This document shows positions 27,612-37,896 of a stretch of DNA of 64,000 nt, in pieces. The stretch comes from Sulfurifustis variabilis (lineage in GTDB: Bacteria; Pseudomonadota; Gammaproteobacteria; Acidiferrobacterales; Sulfurifustaceae): assembly GCF_002355415.1 (NCBI RefSeq), contig NZ_AP014936.1:1426001-1490000 (forward strand), in the 5' to 3' direction. Position 1 is the first letter of the stretch; each line of letters begins with the position of its first letter. The position numbers and the translations under genes were made by a program. Under the pieces are notes generated by a model, which was not told the origin of the DNA, searched no databases, and saw only the letters and a list, made by a program, of their open reading frames with translations.

Positions 27612-27745
27612 GAGATTCGAACTCCCGACGAAGTCATAAGCAGTTCGACGAGCAGCGCCGGGAGCGCTGCCGAGCGCCGCGCAAGCGGCGACCCCGAAGG
27701 GGCGAAAGCGCATGGATGCGCTGAGTAATCTCTCCGGGCGCGCCA
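27612..27745 (+). repeat. tRNA-tail hairpin repeat, Arg-type copy 1
   Basis: An antisense copy of the tRNA-Arg T arm (27612-27629) precedes the sense half ending GTTCGA (27643-27648). H0 pairs TCGAACT with AGTTCGA. H1 has stem GCAGCGC, loop CGGGA (27659-27663), stem GCGCTGC. H2 is CGCCGC with GCAA tetraloop (27675-27690). H3 is CCCC/GGGG (27692-27702). H4 is AGCGCA/TGCGCT (27707-27722). GAGTA then leads to the tRNA-Arg tail ATCTCTCCGGGCGCGCCA at 27728-27745. Confidence 0.85.
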
Positions 27746-27785
27746 TGCAATAAAAAGGGCCCCTCGCGGGCCCTTTTTTATTGCA
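27746..27785. terminator. Terminator hairpin after Arg-type copy 1
   Basis: TGCAATAAAAAGGGCCC pairs with GGGCCC, a T6 run and ATTGCA around loop CTCGC, with one bulged T. It starts directly after the CCA of the repeat tail, just as the true tRNA-Arg tail copy is followed by a similar hairpin. Confidence 0.7.
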
Positions 27786-27926
27786 CGCCCGGAGAGATAA
27801 GAACTCCCGACGAAATCGTAGGCAGTTCGACCAGCATCGCCGGGAGCGATGCGGAACGCCGCGCAAGCGGCGACCCCGAAGGGGCGAAGCGCATGGATGC
27901 GCTGAGTAATCTCTCCGGGTGTGCCA
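27784..27926 (+). repeat. tRNA-tail hairpin repeat, Arg-type copy 2
   Basis: An antisense tRNA-Arg tail at 27784-27811 can pair with the sense tail. CACGCCCGGAGAGAT (27784-27798) and ATCTCTCCGGGTGTG (27909-27923) form a 15-bp closing stem with one wobble. Enclosed are H0 GAACT/AGTTC, H1 GCATCGC with loop CGGGA (27841-27845) and GCGATGC, H2 CGCCGC with GCAA (27857-27872), H3 CCCC/GGGG (27874-27884) and H4 AGCGCA/TGCGCT (27888-27903). The tail has drifted from the tRNA (GGGTGTGCCA for GGGCGCGCCA), but the outer stem is kept. Confidence 0.85.
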
Positions 27927-27932
27927 CGCAAT

Positions 27933-27961
27933 GAAAAAGGGCCCCTCGCGGGCCTTTTTTT
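27933..27961 (+). terminator. Terminator hairpin after Arg-type copy 2
   Basis: GAAAAAGGGCCCC, loop TCGC, then GGGCC and a T7 run. It follows the copy 2 tail by a few bases, as in the other Arg-type units. Confidence 0.7.
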
Positions 27962-27973
27962 GTTTGTTCGTTC

Positions 27974-28038
27974 GCGGGGAAGGGTTCGAACTTCCGACTT
28001 ATAGGTGGGCCGACCAGCCTGCCCGGCACTGCTGAACA
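27974..28038 (+). repeat. Truncated third Arg-type repeat
   Basis: An antisense T-arm-like stretch (GGGTTCGAACTTCCGAC, about 27982-27998) is followed by TATAGGTGGGCCGACCAGC, which aligns with the H0-H1 entry of copy 2 (GTAGGCAGTTCGACCAGC). The unit then stops; a separate palindromic repeat begins at 28041, and no H2-H4 or tRNA tail is present. Confidence 0.55.
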
Positions 28039-28040
28039 GT

Positions 28041-28126
28041 TGTCATCGCGAGGAGCGAAGCGACGAAGCAATTTGCTGTCCGCTCGCTTCGCCGGGCGAG
28101 ATCGCTTCGCTGCGCTCGCGATGACA
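28041..28126. repeat. Palindromic repeat with TGTCATCGCGAG ends
   Basis: The 12-base ends TGTCATCGCGAG (28041-28052) and CTCGCGATGACA (28115-28126) are exact inverted repeats. An inner pair GCGAAGCGA/TCGCTTCGC (28055-28063 and 28102-28110) extends the cruciform. This is the dispersed TGTCAT-GCGAGGAGCGAAGCG type of intergenic repeat. It lies 20 bases beyond the prsR stop and may help end that transcript. Confidence 0.75.
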
Positions 28127-28146
28127 GAAGACGGTTCCGAGTTTCC

Positions 28147-29493
<1,347 letters not shown>

Positions 29494-31640
29494 CGACGAC
29501 TGGCGGGTTGGGCGTAACGGTAGACGGCAGGCTGCTTCGTGTTTCCGTGCAACGGCAGGTGAAGCCGCACGACCGTCCCGTGGCCCACGCGGCTGTTCAC
29601 CTCGACGCGTCCGCCGAGGGAACGGATGAACTCACGGGTTTCGTACATGCCGATTCCCATGCCGGCCTGCTTGGTGCTGCTGAAGGGCCGGAACAGCCGC
29701 TCGCGCACGAAGTGCTCGTCCATGCCGCAGCCGTTGTCCTCGACCTCGATCACGGCATCGGAGCCGCCGGCGCGCACGCGCACCTGGACGCGGCCCTCGG
29801 GAGGCGTCGCGTCGCGGGAGTTCTGGAGCACGTGTCCGATGACGGCCGCCAGCCGGTCGCGGTCGGCGCACACCATGATCTCGGACTCCCCGCACTCGAA
29901 CACGGCGTTCGGTTGGGGACCCGGCAGGTGGTCCTTGACCGCCCTGGCAGTCATCGCGACCAGATCGACCTGCTCCGTGGCGCAGCACGTCTGGCTGTTG
30001 CTCAGGTGCGTCAGGAGGCGATTCATCTTCTCGATCGAGTTTTCGATCGTCCCGATGGCGTCCTCGAGGAACTCGGGGTTGTTCCGGTGGCGCGAGGCGT
30101 TCGAGACGACGAGCGAGAGCTGTGTGACCAGACCCTTCACGTCGTGCATCACGAAGGCGGAAAGGCGGTTGAAGGCCTCGAACTGGCGCGCCTCCGCGAG
30201 TGCCCGCGAACTCTCGAGCTCGGCCAGGTAGCTCGCCGCCCCGCGGCCCGCCGTCTTGAGCAGGTCGCAGTCTTCCCAGTTGAAGTGCCGGTTCACGGCG
30301 TTGATCGGGGAGCGGGCGAGGATCACGAAGCCGAGCAGGCGCTGATGGAGGACGAGGGGCACGACCAGCCAGGCGTTGCGGGTCGCCTGCAGCCAGTCGG
30401 GCAGCGTGGCGGGATTGACCGAGCGGCCGATGCGGGCGCCCGCCCCGTGCTCGTCCAGGTTGATCACCCACTCGCGGCCCTCGAGCAGGGCCACCAGCGG
30501 GCTGTCGGCGTGCTCGGTGGCGAGCGACTTGGACTCGGACGGCCAGTTCCAGTGTGCGACCGCGGAGAAGCGGTCCTGGTCGTCGCGCAGCCAGAGCACG
30601 CCGGCGGGGGCCGCCATGATCTGCGCGATGGCGCGGATGACGCGCTCGTGCGGCCGCTCGCCGTCGACGCCGGAGGACAGCGTGCGCGTGAAGCGCAGCC
30701 ACTCCTCGCGGTAGTCGTACTTGTAGCGGAAGAAATGCTTGCTGATGAACACGTTCAGCTGCGCGCGGAGCTGCCCGGAGAAGAGCAGCACCGCGAGGAT
30801 CAGGATCGCGCCGAAGAGGAACGTGAGCTGCGCGACCGTGCCCCACTGGCCGCCGAAAGTGCGCACGTAGTACCCGCCCGCGCCCATGAACAGCAGGTAG
30901 AGCCCGGCGGCGGCGAGGGCCGTGGTGTGCAGGACCACGCGGCGGGACAGCAGGACCGTGTTCGAGTGGTCGGCGAGCGACCAGGGGAGCTTGCGGCCGA
31001 TGGCGAAGCCGATCAGGGGGATCACCAGCGCGTGGGCGAAGCCGCGCGCGTTCCAGATCGCGCTGTCGACGCGGTTGAGCAGGAGCGCGTCGGCGTAGAG
31101 ATAGAAATCGTAGGCGAACATGCCGCCGGTACCGATGCAGAGGTACTTCACGGCGCGCCGGTGCCACGGCGGCGTGTTGCGGTACACCTGCTCCACGGCG
31201 ACCAGGCCGCCGACGGCGAGCAGCAGGTGCGCGGCCAGCAGCGGGATATCGGCATACGGCGGAAACCGCGCGTCGAACACGTCGCGCAGGAGCGCCAGAA
31301 GGACGAAGAGCGTGCTGAGCGCCCCGATCGCGCCGAGCACCAGAGGGAACTCGCGGCCGAAGCGGCGATGGAGCAGGGCGGTGCGGAGAAGCGCGAGGAG
31401 GAAGACGATCCAGATGAACCCGCGGACGACCTCGAGGGCGTGCGCGACGAGCAGGAAACGGCCGGTGAAGCTCTGCACGGCCACCGCGCCGGCCCACAGC
31501 GCCGTGAGGATCAGCGCCGCGGTCAACAGGCCGCGCTCGCGGCCGGCCTCGGGTTTGACGAGAAGCGTGATCGCAAGACACGTCGCCGCAAACGACGCGG
31601 TCGCGAAGCTGAACGCTTCCAGGCTTATCTCTCCTCCCAA

Positions 31641-32088
31641 CTGCGCCCTCCTAACGTTCTTGTGTCGAGGCGCGCCTGGATCCTTCCCACCGGATTCTCG
31701 CGGCGAATGCTGTGCCGCGCCCGCTGACCGGGGCTTCCCTGCTTTTATCTCGCGCTTGTTTCTACCGGTCCGGTCGTCGTTTCCGTTCGGGGGCGCTTAA
31801 TGTGGTGCGCCGGTTCCTCGAGTCGGAACGAATTCTCAACCGAATCCGTACGTTATTTGGTTATATAACTAGATGCTCATTGGGACGAACGCATTGTAAG
31901 CATGGTTTCACAATTTCGTCACTACCGATCGTCACAAAATGCTGATCGCGTAGAAGAATTCAAACATTAGCAAAGCCTAATGTACTTCGACGGATCGGAG
32001 GAGCATCAGCGGGCAACCGCCCGCAAAAGAACGAAAATTCCGCGAGGAGCCGGACCGGGCGCCGGACGACGCCCGGTCCGAAGGGGAC
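31641..32088. other. Intergenic region upstream of prsK, with paired CGTCAC words
   Basis: No convincing gene is seen. The stretch is AT-richer than its left neighbours. CGTCAC occurs at 31917-31922 and 31930-31935, 13 bases apart, and a related TTTCACAAT lies just upstream, so an operator is possible. A GCGGGC/GCCCGC hairpin lies at 32009-32024. The right end holds the prsT terminator. Confidence 0.4.
32051..32080 (-). terminator. Terminator hairpin after prsT
   Basis: CGGACCGGGCG (32051-32061) and CGCCCGGTCCG (32070-32080) form an 11-bp stem 8 bases past the prsT stop. On the minus strand it is followed only by a weak T run (AATTTTCG), so efficiency is uncertain. Confidence 0.55.
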
Positions 32089-34476
32089 CTAGGGGATCGC
32101 GCTCAGCGTGGCCCGGGCTTCGTCCGCGCCCGGGAACTTGGCGTTCGCCTCGACGGCCTTGCTCAGGTGCAGCTTCGCCGCCTGCGCGTCGCCCTGCTTG
32201 TGATACGCCATGCCGAGGTGGTACTGGAAGATGGCTACCTTCGGGGCCTTCTCAACGACGGGTTTGAGGAGTGAAATTGCCTTGTCGATCTCGCCTGCAC
32301 GGTAGTACACCCAAGCGGCCGTATCGCGCAGCACCGGCTGCGGCGCCTGCTCGAGCATGGGCACGAGTTCGCGGGCGCGTTTCAATCCGCCCGCGTCGTT
32401 CCGGTGGTCGGCGAGAAGAGCAGCCAAATTATTCGCGGCGACGAGATTGTTGGGGCTATGCCTCAGAACGCGTTCGTAAGCGTCGATTGCTTGAGTATGT
32501 CTGCCCGCACGCTCTTGCGCCTCGGCCAAAGCGAGTGAAAGTACCGTATCCTCTGGAACGTTTTGCAGCCCCTGTTCAAGAATCTTAATCGCCTGCTCGT
32601 TGTCTCCACGCACTGCGTGTGCGTTAGCCAGCGTCCTGTAGGGCAGGTTCCACTTCGGCTGCAGTTCGCGCGCGCGCTCAATTGATTGTTCTGCAGCGAC
32701 GAACTTCTTTTGTCCGAGATACACTTCTCCGAGCATGTGGTGCGCGAGCGCATGATCGGGGGTGTTCTTTAATACATCCTTGAGCCGGGACACTGCGGCT
32801 TCAGGACGACCGCGCGCCAATTCGACCTTTACGATACCTGCCAGAACATCAGGAGAAGCGGGTGACAGCGCGAATGCCAGCTCGAATTCCTTGAGAGCTG
32901 CGTCGTACTTTTTCTGTCCCGCATAGAGTTGTCCGGCCAGAAGATAGACGGTCGGATTCTTAGCATGAGCACTCTTTAGCTTGACGACTGCGGCATCCGC
33001 GGCCGCGAACTCTTTGCGTGTTACGTGTAGCTCAGCTTTGAGTCTAAGCGCGGCTATGTCATCACTCGCGCTTGCGAGCGCTCGCTCTACTTCCTTGAGT
33101 GCCGTAGCGCTATCTCCCGTTTCGGCTAGAAAACGTGCGAACCGCACTCGCGCAGCAACGTTACGCGGATTTGCTTCGACCGCCTTTTGAAAATGCTCTC
33201 TCGCGAGTTCCGACTCACGATTCAATGCGTGTGCCTCGCCAAGAAGGCCCAGTGCGTCAGATGATTCAGGCTGATCCTTGAGTACCGATCGGAATGAAGA
33301 GATCGCAGTCAGTGAATCTCCTTCTTGGAGGGCGAGCTTCCCTCGAAGTAGCAATCCCGCATTGTCCCGCGGATTTTCTTTTAATACCTCAGCCGTTAGG
33401 GTGGCGGCTTCGGCGAACTTCCCCTGACTATACAAAAGGTGGGCTAGCAAATTACGCGCCTGCAGACCCTCAGGTTTTACGCCGTGCTCTGCGATCAGCT
33501 GCCGGTACAACTCGACGGCCTTGCCCGATGCGTCCCGCTTTTCATAAATCCGGCCGAGCGCGAAACGCAATGACGCGTTCGTTCGATCAGATTTGAGCGC
33601 CTCTTCCAATTCCGATTCGGCATACTCGAGCCCTTTACGATTTGCGATGAGCTCCACTAACGCGAGCCGCCTCTGCATGTCCTCGGGATCCGTCTGAATC
33701 GCCTCTCGTAAGACTTTTTCCGCCTGCTCTACGCGATCTGCCTGGGCAAAAAATGCAGCCAGCGTAACGCGGTGGTTAAAGTTTTTCGGTTCGAGCTCAA
33801 TAACCTCGCGCAGGGCCCGCTCGGCCATCTCTGGTTGTTTTTGTGAAGCGTAAAGTCTGGCAAGTTGTAACCGCATACCCACGTCCCTGGGGTTTTTTTC
33901 GATTGCCTGTGCGAGCGTGGCGATGGCCCTTTGAAAATTTCCCGACTTCTGATACATCGCACTTAGAAGCTCGGCTGCGTCCACAGCCTCGGGGTGCTCG
34001 TTTACCACCGCAGTCGCTTCAGTTAGGGCTTTGTCTTCATTTCCCTGGAGCATAGTTATTGCGGCTTTTAGCACGCGTCCCTCAACATGACTGGGATACA
34101 TATTGAGAATGGCGTCGGCCATCTCCTGGGCTTTGGTCAGATCGCCCGCGCGCAGGTAGTAGCGCCCGAGCCGTGCCTGGGCATGTGGGTTGTCGGGAGC
34201 GAGCTCGACAGCTTTGGCGTAAGCACTGAAAGCCTGCCGATGGTTGTTTCGCTTCTCCTCGACTTTAGCGAGCAGCAGGTATGTCGCCGCATCTTTCGGG
34301 TCGATCTGCAAGACGTTCTTGAGTTCGATGACAGCCTTGTCGTAATTCTCCTGGTCAAAATATACCTTGCCGCGCTCGAAATACTTTGCCTTTCTTGCCT
34401 CGGCGCCGCCGCAGGCGACGAGCGCGAGAACAAGGACCAGAAGCACGGTTCTACCTAACAGCGGGCGAAGCGGCAT
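32089..34476 (-). CDS. prsT: PrsT, TPR-repeat lipoprotein of exosortase/PEP-CTERM systems
   Basis: The 795-residue protein has a lipoprotein signal (LLVLVLALVACGG, lipobox cysteine near residue 22). More than fifteen TPR repeats follow, starting at KYFERGKVYFDQENYDKAVI and running to the end. This matches PrsT, which is always found with exosortase exopolysaccharide loci and probably acts as a periplasmic scaffold, perhaps for polymer export or regulation. It is the last gene of the minus-strand block running from the exosortase gene and ends at a hairpin. Confidence 0.88.
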   Translation of the reverse strand: MPLRPLLGRTVLLVLVLALVACGGAEARKAKYFERGKVYFDQENYDKAVIELKNVLQIDPKDAATYLLLAKVEEKRNNHRQAFSAYAKAVELAPDNPHAQARLGRYYLRAGDLTKAQEMADAILNMYPSHVEGRVLKAAITMLQGNEDKALTEATAVVNEHPEAVDAAELLSAMYQKSGNFQRAIATLAQAIEKNPRDVGMRLQLARLYASQKQPEMAERALREVIELEPKNFNHRVTLAAFFAQADRVEQAEKVLREAIQTDPEDMQRRLALVELIANRKGLEYAESELEEALKSDRTNASLRFALGRIYEKRDASGKAVELYRQLIAEHGVKPEGLQARNLLAHLLYSQGKFAEAATLTAEVLKENPRDNAGLLLRGKLALQEGDSLTAISSFRSVLKDQPESSDALGLLGEAHALNRESELAREHFQKAVEANPRNVAARVRFARFLAETGDSATALKEVERALASASDDIAALRLKAELHVTRKEFAAADAAVVKLKSAHAKNPTVYLLAGQLYAGQKKYDAALKEFELAFALSPASPDVLAGIVKVELARGRPEAAVSRLKDVLKNTPDHALAHHMLGEVYLGQKKFVAAEQSIERARELQPKWNLPYRTLANAHAVRGDNEQAIKILEQGLQNVPEDTVLSLALAEAQERAGRHTQAIDAYERVLRHSPNNLVAANNLAALLADHRNDAGGLKRARELVPMLEQAPQPVLRDTAAWVYYRAGEIDKAISLLKPVVEKAPKVAIFQYHLGMAYHKQGDAQAAKLHLSKAVEANAKFPGADEARATLSAIP

Positions 34477-34509
34477 AGGAAAATCTCCAACAATTCGTAA
34501 CAGTAGGTT

Positions 34510-36132
34510 TCAAATCAGACCACGGAAGCCCAAAATTCCGAGAGCACTTAAGGCAGACAGGTTGAGCGGATTCCATTTTGGGCCGAGGCGCGAGAGGACC
34601 AATTCGCAGCCGTAAAAGACGATGACGAGTTTAACCAACATGATGCCTAGTTGCGTCTGAACCAACTCCTGTTCGGCCAGAAATCCGACGGAAAGCACCA
34701 AAAAGAGGATGAGGAAGTCCATAGGGGTCGTCCGAAAATCGGACTCTGCATACCGCATTGCCATCCCAATTGCGACTGCTAGCAGCGCAAAAAACGCCGT
34801 ACCGGCCCAATTAACTAAGGCGATACCCAATGACGGGATGTACTGTGATTCTAGGTAAATCACGAACGCGGCTGTGATGTAGTTCACGGTGCGCGCCAGG
34901 ATCGAGGTGTCGCGTCGCACGCCGATGAGGAAAAGCAGCAAGGCTGCAAGCGCGAGAGAGCCTATAGCCATGTCGCGCGGCACATGCGAAGTCAAGATGC
35001 TTGCCGCTAGGAACAGACCAGCGATTGCCATGGCCACGGCTGTGAGTAACGCCGACTTGAACCGTGGGTGGCGCTTCAGCGACTCGACTAGTCGAGTCAG
35101 CCGGGGGGCAGGTTTCGTTCGAGCCATGCGCCATCCGTGACTTTCGGCCGTGTACAGAAATGCGAATAGCATCCCACAAATGATCAGATACAGGCCTAGA
35201 ATGATGCTGTCGTTTTCGTAGGACATCAGCACTGCGCTCAAGACGAAAACGGTCTGCACCGAGTAGATCACTACGACGGAGCCGTAGTGGCCGAAGCCGA
35301 GATCGAGCAGCCGGTGGTGAATGTGATTGCGTGTGGCCTTGAACCAGTTCATGCCTTGATACACGCGCTGCACAAAGACCGCGAGGATATCGACGATAGG
35401 CAGACCGAGGAGCAGTGCAGGCAATGCCGGGCTGAGGGCGGGATTAGTTCGCTGCGTCAGCAGCACCGCAAGAAAACCGAGGGAAAAGCCAAGAAACTGG
35501 CTGCCACCATCACCCATGAATACTCGCGCCGGATGGGTGTTATAGCGTAGAAATCCGACTATGCCACCAAGCGCGCTAAGCGAGACTATCATGGCTGTTT
35601 GATCTCCCGCGCCATGTGAAAGATAGGCGATGGCGGCAAGGCTTAATACGGATAACCCACCAGCGAGACCATCCAGTCCATCGGAATGGTTAAGCGCGTT
35701 GATCATGCCCACGATCGCGAAGACGGTGAACGGCTTCGTGATGGCATCGGGCAACGCTTCCAGGCCGGAAAATGGCAGGCAGTAAACGTGTAGATCGGCG
35801 TAATAGACAACCGGGAGGACGGCGACAAACTGTCCGAGAAACTTGGTGTAGTGACCAAGTTCAACCGCGTCGTCCCAAAGGCCGAATGCCAGCAACGTCA
35901 GCGAGCCCCAGAGATACGCTAGTAGCAGGGGGTCAATCGGGAGCCACAGTGCGAGCGGTATGAGTGCACCGAGTACAATCCCCGCGCCACCTGCTCGCGG
36001 AATAGGCTGACAGTGTACCTTCCGTGCGTCCGGCCGATCCACCAAACCCAATCGCGGGGCGAGACGAATCATTAGCGGGATGATCGAAACGCTAATTACC
36101 AGAGCGGTGAAGAATGCGAGCAAGTACTGCAC
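34510..36132 (-). CDS. Polyprenyl-phosphate sugar-1-phosphate transferase (WecA/MraY-type)
   Basis: The 540-residue membrane protein has the WecA family motifs: VDRPDARKVHCQPIPRAGG, the catalytic region NALNHSDGLDGLAGG, VFMGDGGSQFLGFSLG and the nucleotide-sugar loop NHIHHRLLDLG. It should transfer a sugar-1-phosphate (often GlcNAc-1-P) from UDP-sugar to undecaprenyl phosphate, starting the repeat unit of the exopolysaccharide. The C-terminal 200 residues hold further membrane helices beyond the WecA core (about 350 residues), a known longer form in exosortase loci. It lies between the exosortase gene and prsT. Confidence 0.87.
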   Translation of the reverse strand: MQYLLAFFTALVISVSIIPLMIRLAPRLGLVDRPDARKVHCQPIPRAGGAGIVLGALIPLALWLPIDPLLLAYLWGSLTLLAFGLWDDAVELGHYTKFLGQFVAVLPVVYYADLHVYCLPFSGLEALPDAITKPFTVFAIVGMINALNHSDGLDGLAGGLSVLSLAAIAYLSHGAGDQTAMIVSLSALGGIVGFLRYNTHPARVFMGDGGSQFLGFSLGFLAVLLTQRTNPALSPALPALLLGLPIVDILAVFVQRVYQGMNWFKATRNHIHHRLLDLGFGHYGSVVVIYSVQTVFVLSAVLMSYENDSIILGLYLIICGMLFAFLYTAESHGWRMARTKPAPRLTRLVESLKRHPRFKSALLTAVAMAIAGLFLAASILTSHVPRDMAIGSLALAALLLFLIGVRRDTSILARTVNYITAAFVIYLESQYIPSLGIALVNWAGTAFFALLAVAIGMAMRYAESDFRTTPMDFLILFLVLSVGFLAEQELVQTQLGIMLVKLVIVFYGCELVLSRLGPKWNPLNLSALSALGILGFRGLI

Positions 36133-36224
36133 TGCGAACTTCCTCCCCTTTATCTAACGGTCGATCTCTGGTCGACTGAAGCTGATATTTCGCCGGCTCC
36201 TGTGCACGCTGGATATATCAGTGC

Positions 36225-37796
36225 TCAATCGGGCAGGTATCGCGCAAGCAGCGGCGAGATATGGCGCACCAAGCTTGCTAAGCGCTGATCCGCTTCCTTC
36301 ATGTCCTCGCCGGGTAACACTGGTGTGACGACGCGGACGAGGCCTCCGTCTGTTCGATTTCTCGTAATTGCATCCCAGAAGATGAACCACTTCACAAGGT
36401 ACTCGTTCGTCAGTACGCGTCCTCGCTGCTGAAACCAGTAATAAACAAGCTGGCGTCTGTCGCCTAGCTGAATAAGCGCACGGTTAATGGGCAGCTGTCC
36501 TGCGAAGATGTCAGTATCTATTGAGGCTTGTTCCAGATCGGCGATGCGCCACCCACCTCCCGGCATGCAGGTCCGCGGTGAATGAGCCGATTGCCCCTTT
36601 CGTTGCGAGCCGTAGTAGGCGATGTAGAGATTAACCGGCGGTTGATTGGGCTTGGCATAATTGACGATCAAATAGTCGTCTAGCTTCAGTTCGTTCAGGT
36701 AAATCTGCTCGATGCGGTCACTCACGCCCTGCCATTCGCCAAGGAGCAGCGGGAACGAAATGAGATCTTCGCGTGCCGGTGTCGCTTCAACTCGTTGCGG
36801 AAGCAGGAACGATAAGACAGCGGTCGAAAGTAGAAGAACCAGGACGGCGAGGTAGGGCACTGGGAGCGACCGGTAATGGACGGGCGCATCCTTCGGTGTC
36901 GCGGCTGGGAGTTCTAGGCCGAACGCTTCCCGCCAAGGACGCCGCGCTTGACCAAAACGGTTAAGCAACCACATCTCCCCAACCAACACGGCAGTGCACG
37001 CCATGAAGACGATCCATCCCTCAAAATCGTGCAGAAAACCCTCAGCCTGCGACTCTCCCCAAAATTCCACGAGAATGCCGATAATCCCGATGCGGAGGCT
37101 ATTCATAAGTACAGTGATCGGAATTGTCGACAGAAACACGAATGCCCGCTTCCAGAATGGCGCGCTGAAAAAATAGGCGCAGATGAAGCCCAGGGTCATG
37201 AGCGGGAAGAGGTAGCGCAAGCCACTGCACGCTTCGACTACCTGCAATTTCATCGTGCCCAGGTCTATCACGTTGCCTTCGAGAAAAACGCTTATTCCAA
37301 AAATGCGAATGAATGCGACGCCGATTTGAGAAGAAATAAGCTGGAGATGCTGAGAAATCTCGCTCAGGAAAAACTGTGGCAACGGCACCATGAAGACGAG
37401 AAGCAGCAGCGGTACTAGTATGACTCGAAACGCGGCCGGTCCCGTAAAGGCGAGAACGAGTCCGGCGAGAGCTAGTAAAAGGGCGTATTGGATGAGGAGA
37501 TACAGGGTGCTGAGTTCGCCAGCTACATAGACGAGGAGGCCGAAGAGCACGAGCGCGAAACCAGCCCACGATCCAGTAAAAGGAACCGATTCCAGGCGGT
37601 CCTTTCGTTGCCAGACAAGGAATAGCGTTATGAATGGGATCAGGTAGCCGAAGCTGTATTCTTCTTTGATCTCCCATACCCGAAGCAGCTCGGCAATTCC
37701 ATGCTGGAAGGTAAATCCAAGAAGGGCGGCGGCCACGACTAGTGTCGTCAGAACGAGTCCGGATGGTCTCCAGACAACGGAAGCCGTTGACTCCAT
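36225..37796 (-). CDS. Exosortase fused to EpsI (XrtD-like)
   Basis: The 523-residue protein has an N-terminal exosortase of about eight helices with the catalytic triad Cys190 (VVEACSGLRYLFP), Arg235 (MNSLRIG) and His256 (FLHDFEGW). The C-terminal EpsI domain (from about residue 315) carries SPRTCMPGGGW. Exosortases cut C-terminal sorting signals and attach the protein to the envelope or surface polymer. The EACSGLRYLFPLM and HDFEGWIVFMAC stretches look more like XrtD (VPLPA-CTERM type) than XrtA, but this subtype call is from memory. No substrate with a matching tail is in the window. A terminator lies just upstream, so this gene probably has its own promoter. Confidence 0.85.
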   Translation of the reverse strand: MESTASVVWRPSGLVLTTLVVAAALLGFTFQHGIAELLRVWEIKEEYSFGYLIPFITLFLVWQRKDRLESVPFTGSWAGFALVLFGLLVYVAGELSTLYLLIQYALLLALAGLVLAFTGPAAFRVILVPLLLLVFMVPLPQFFLSEISQHLQLISSQIGVAFIRIFGISVFLEGNVIDLGTMKLQVVEACSGLRYLFPLMTLGFICAYFFSAPFWKRAFVFLSTIPITVLMNSLRIGIIGILVEFWGESQAEGFLHDFEGWIVFMACTAVLVGEMWLLNRFGQARRPWREAFGLELPAATPKDAPVHYRSLPVPYLAVLVLLLSTAVLSFLLPQRVEATPAREDLISFPLLLGEWQGVSDRIEQIYLNELKLDDYLIVNYAKPNQPPVNLYIAYYGSQRKGQSAHSPRTCMPGGGWRIADLEQASIDTDIFAGQLPINRALIQLGDRRQLVYYWFQQRGRVLTNEYLVKWFIFWDAITRNRTDGGLVRVVTPVLPGEDMKEADQRLASLVRHISPLLARYLPD

Positions 37797-37834
37797 TGGA
37801 TCTCCCCCTGAATGAACTATTAATAATTAATAAA

Positions 37835-37855
37835 GTGCGGTGCTAAAAGCCGCAC
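37835..37855 (-). terminator. Terminator between the glycosyltransferase run and the exosortase gene
   Basis: GTGCGG (37835-37840) pairs with CCGCAC (37850-37855). On the minus strand the hairpin is followed by TTTATTAATTATTAAT. It sits after the last glycosyltransferase and 39 bases before the exosortase ATG. Confidence 0.6.
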
Positions 37856-37896
37856 AAACGAAAGAAACCGAAGAATTCACTGTCTCTGTTTCTTCG

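Noticed and set aside
27488-28071. Minus-strand frames of 97-147 codons across the Arg-type repeats
   Set aside because: They translate the hairpins and terminators in antisense; no start signal and no protein character.
31712-31945. 77-codon plus-strand frame upstream of prsK
   Set aside because: No ribosome-binding site, no homology-like pattern, and it crosses the probable control region.
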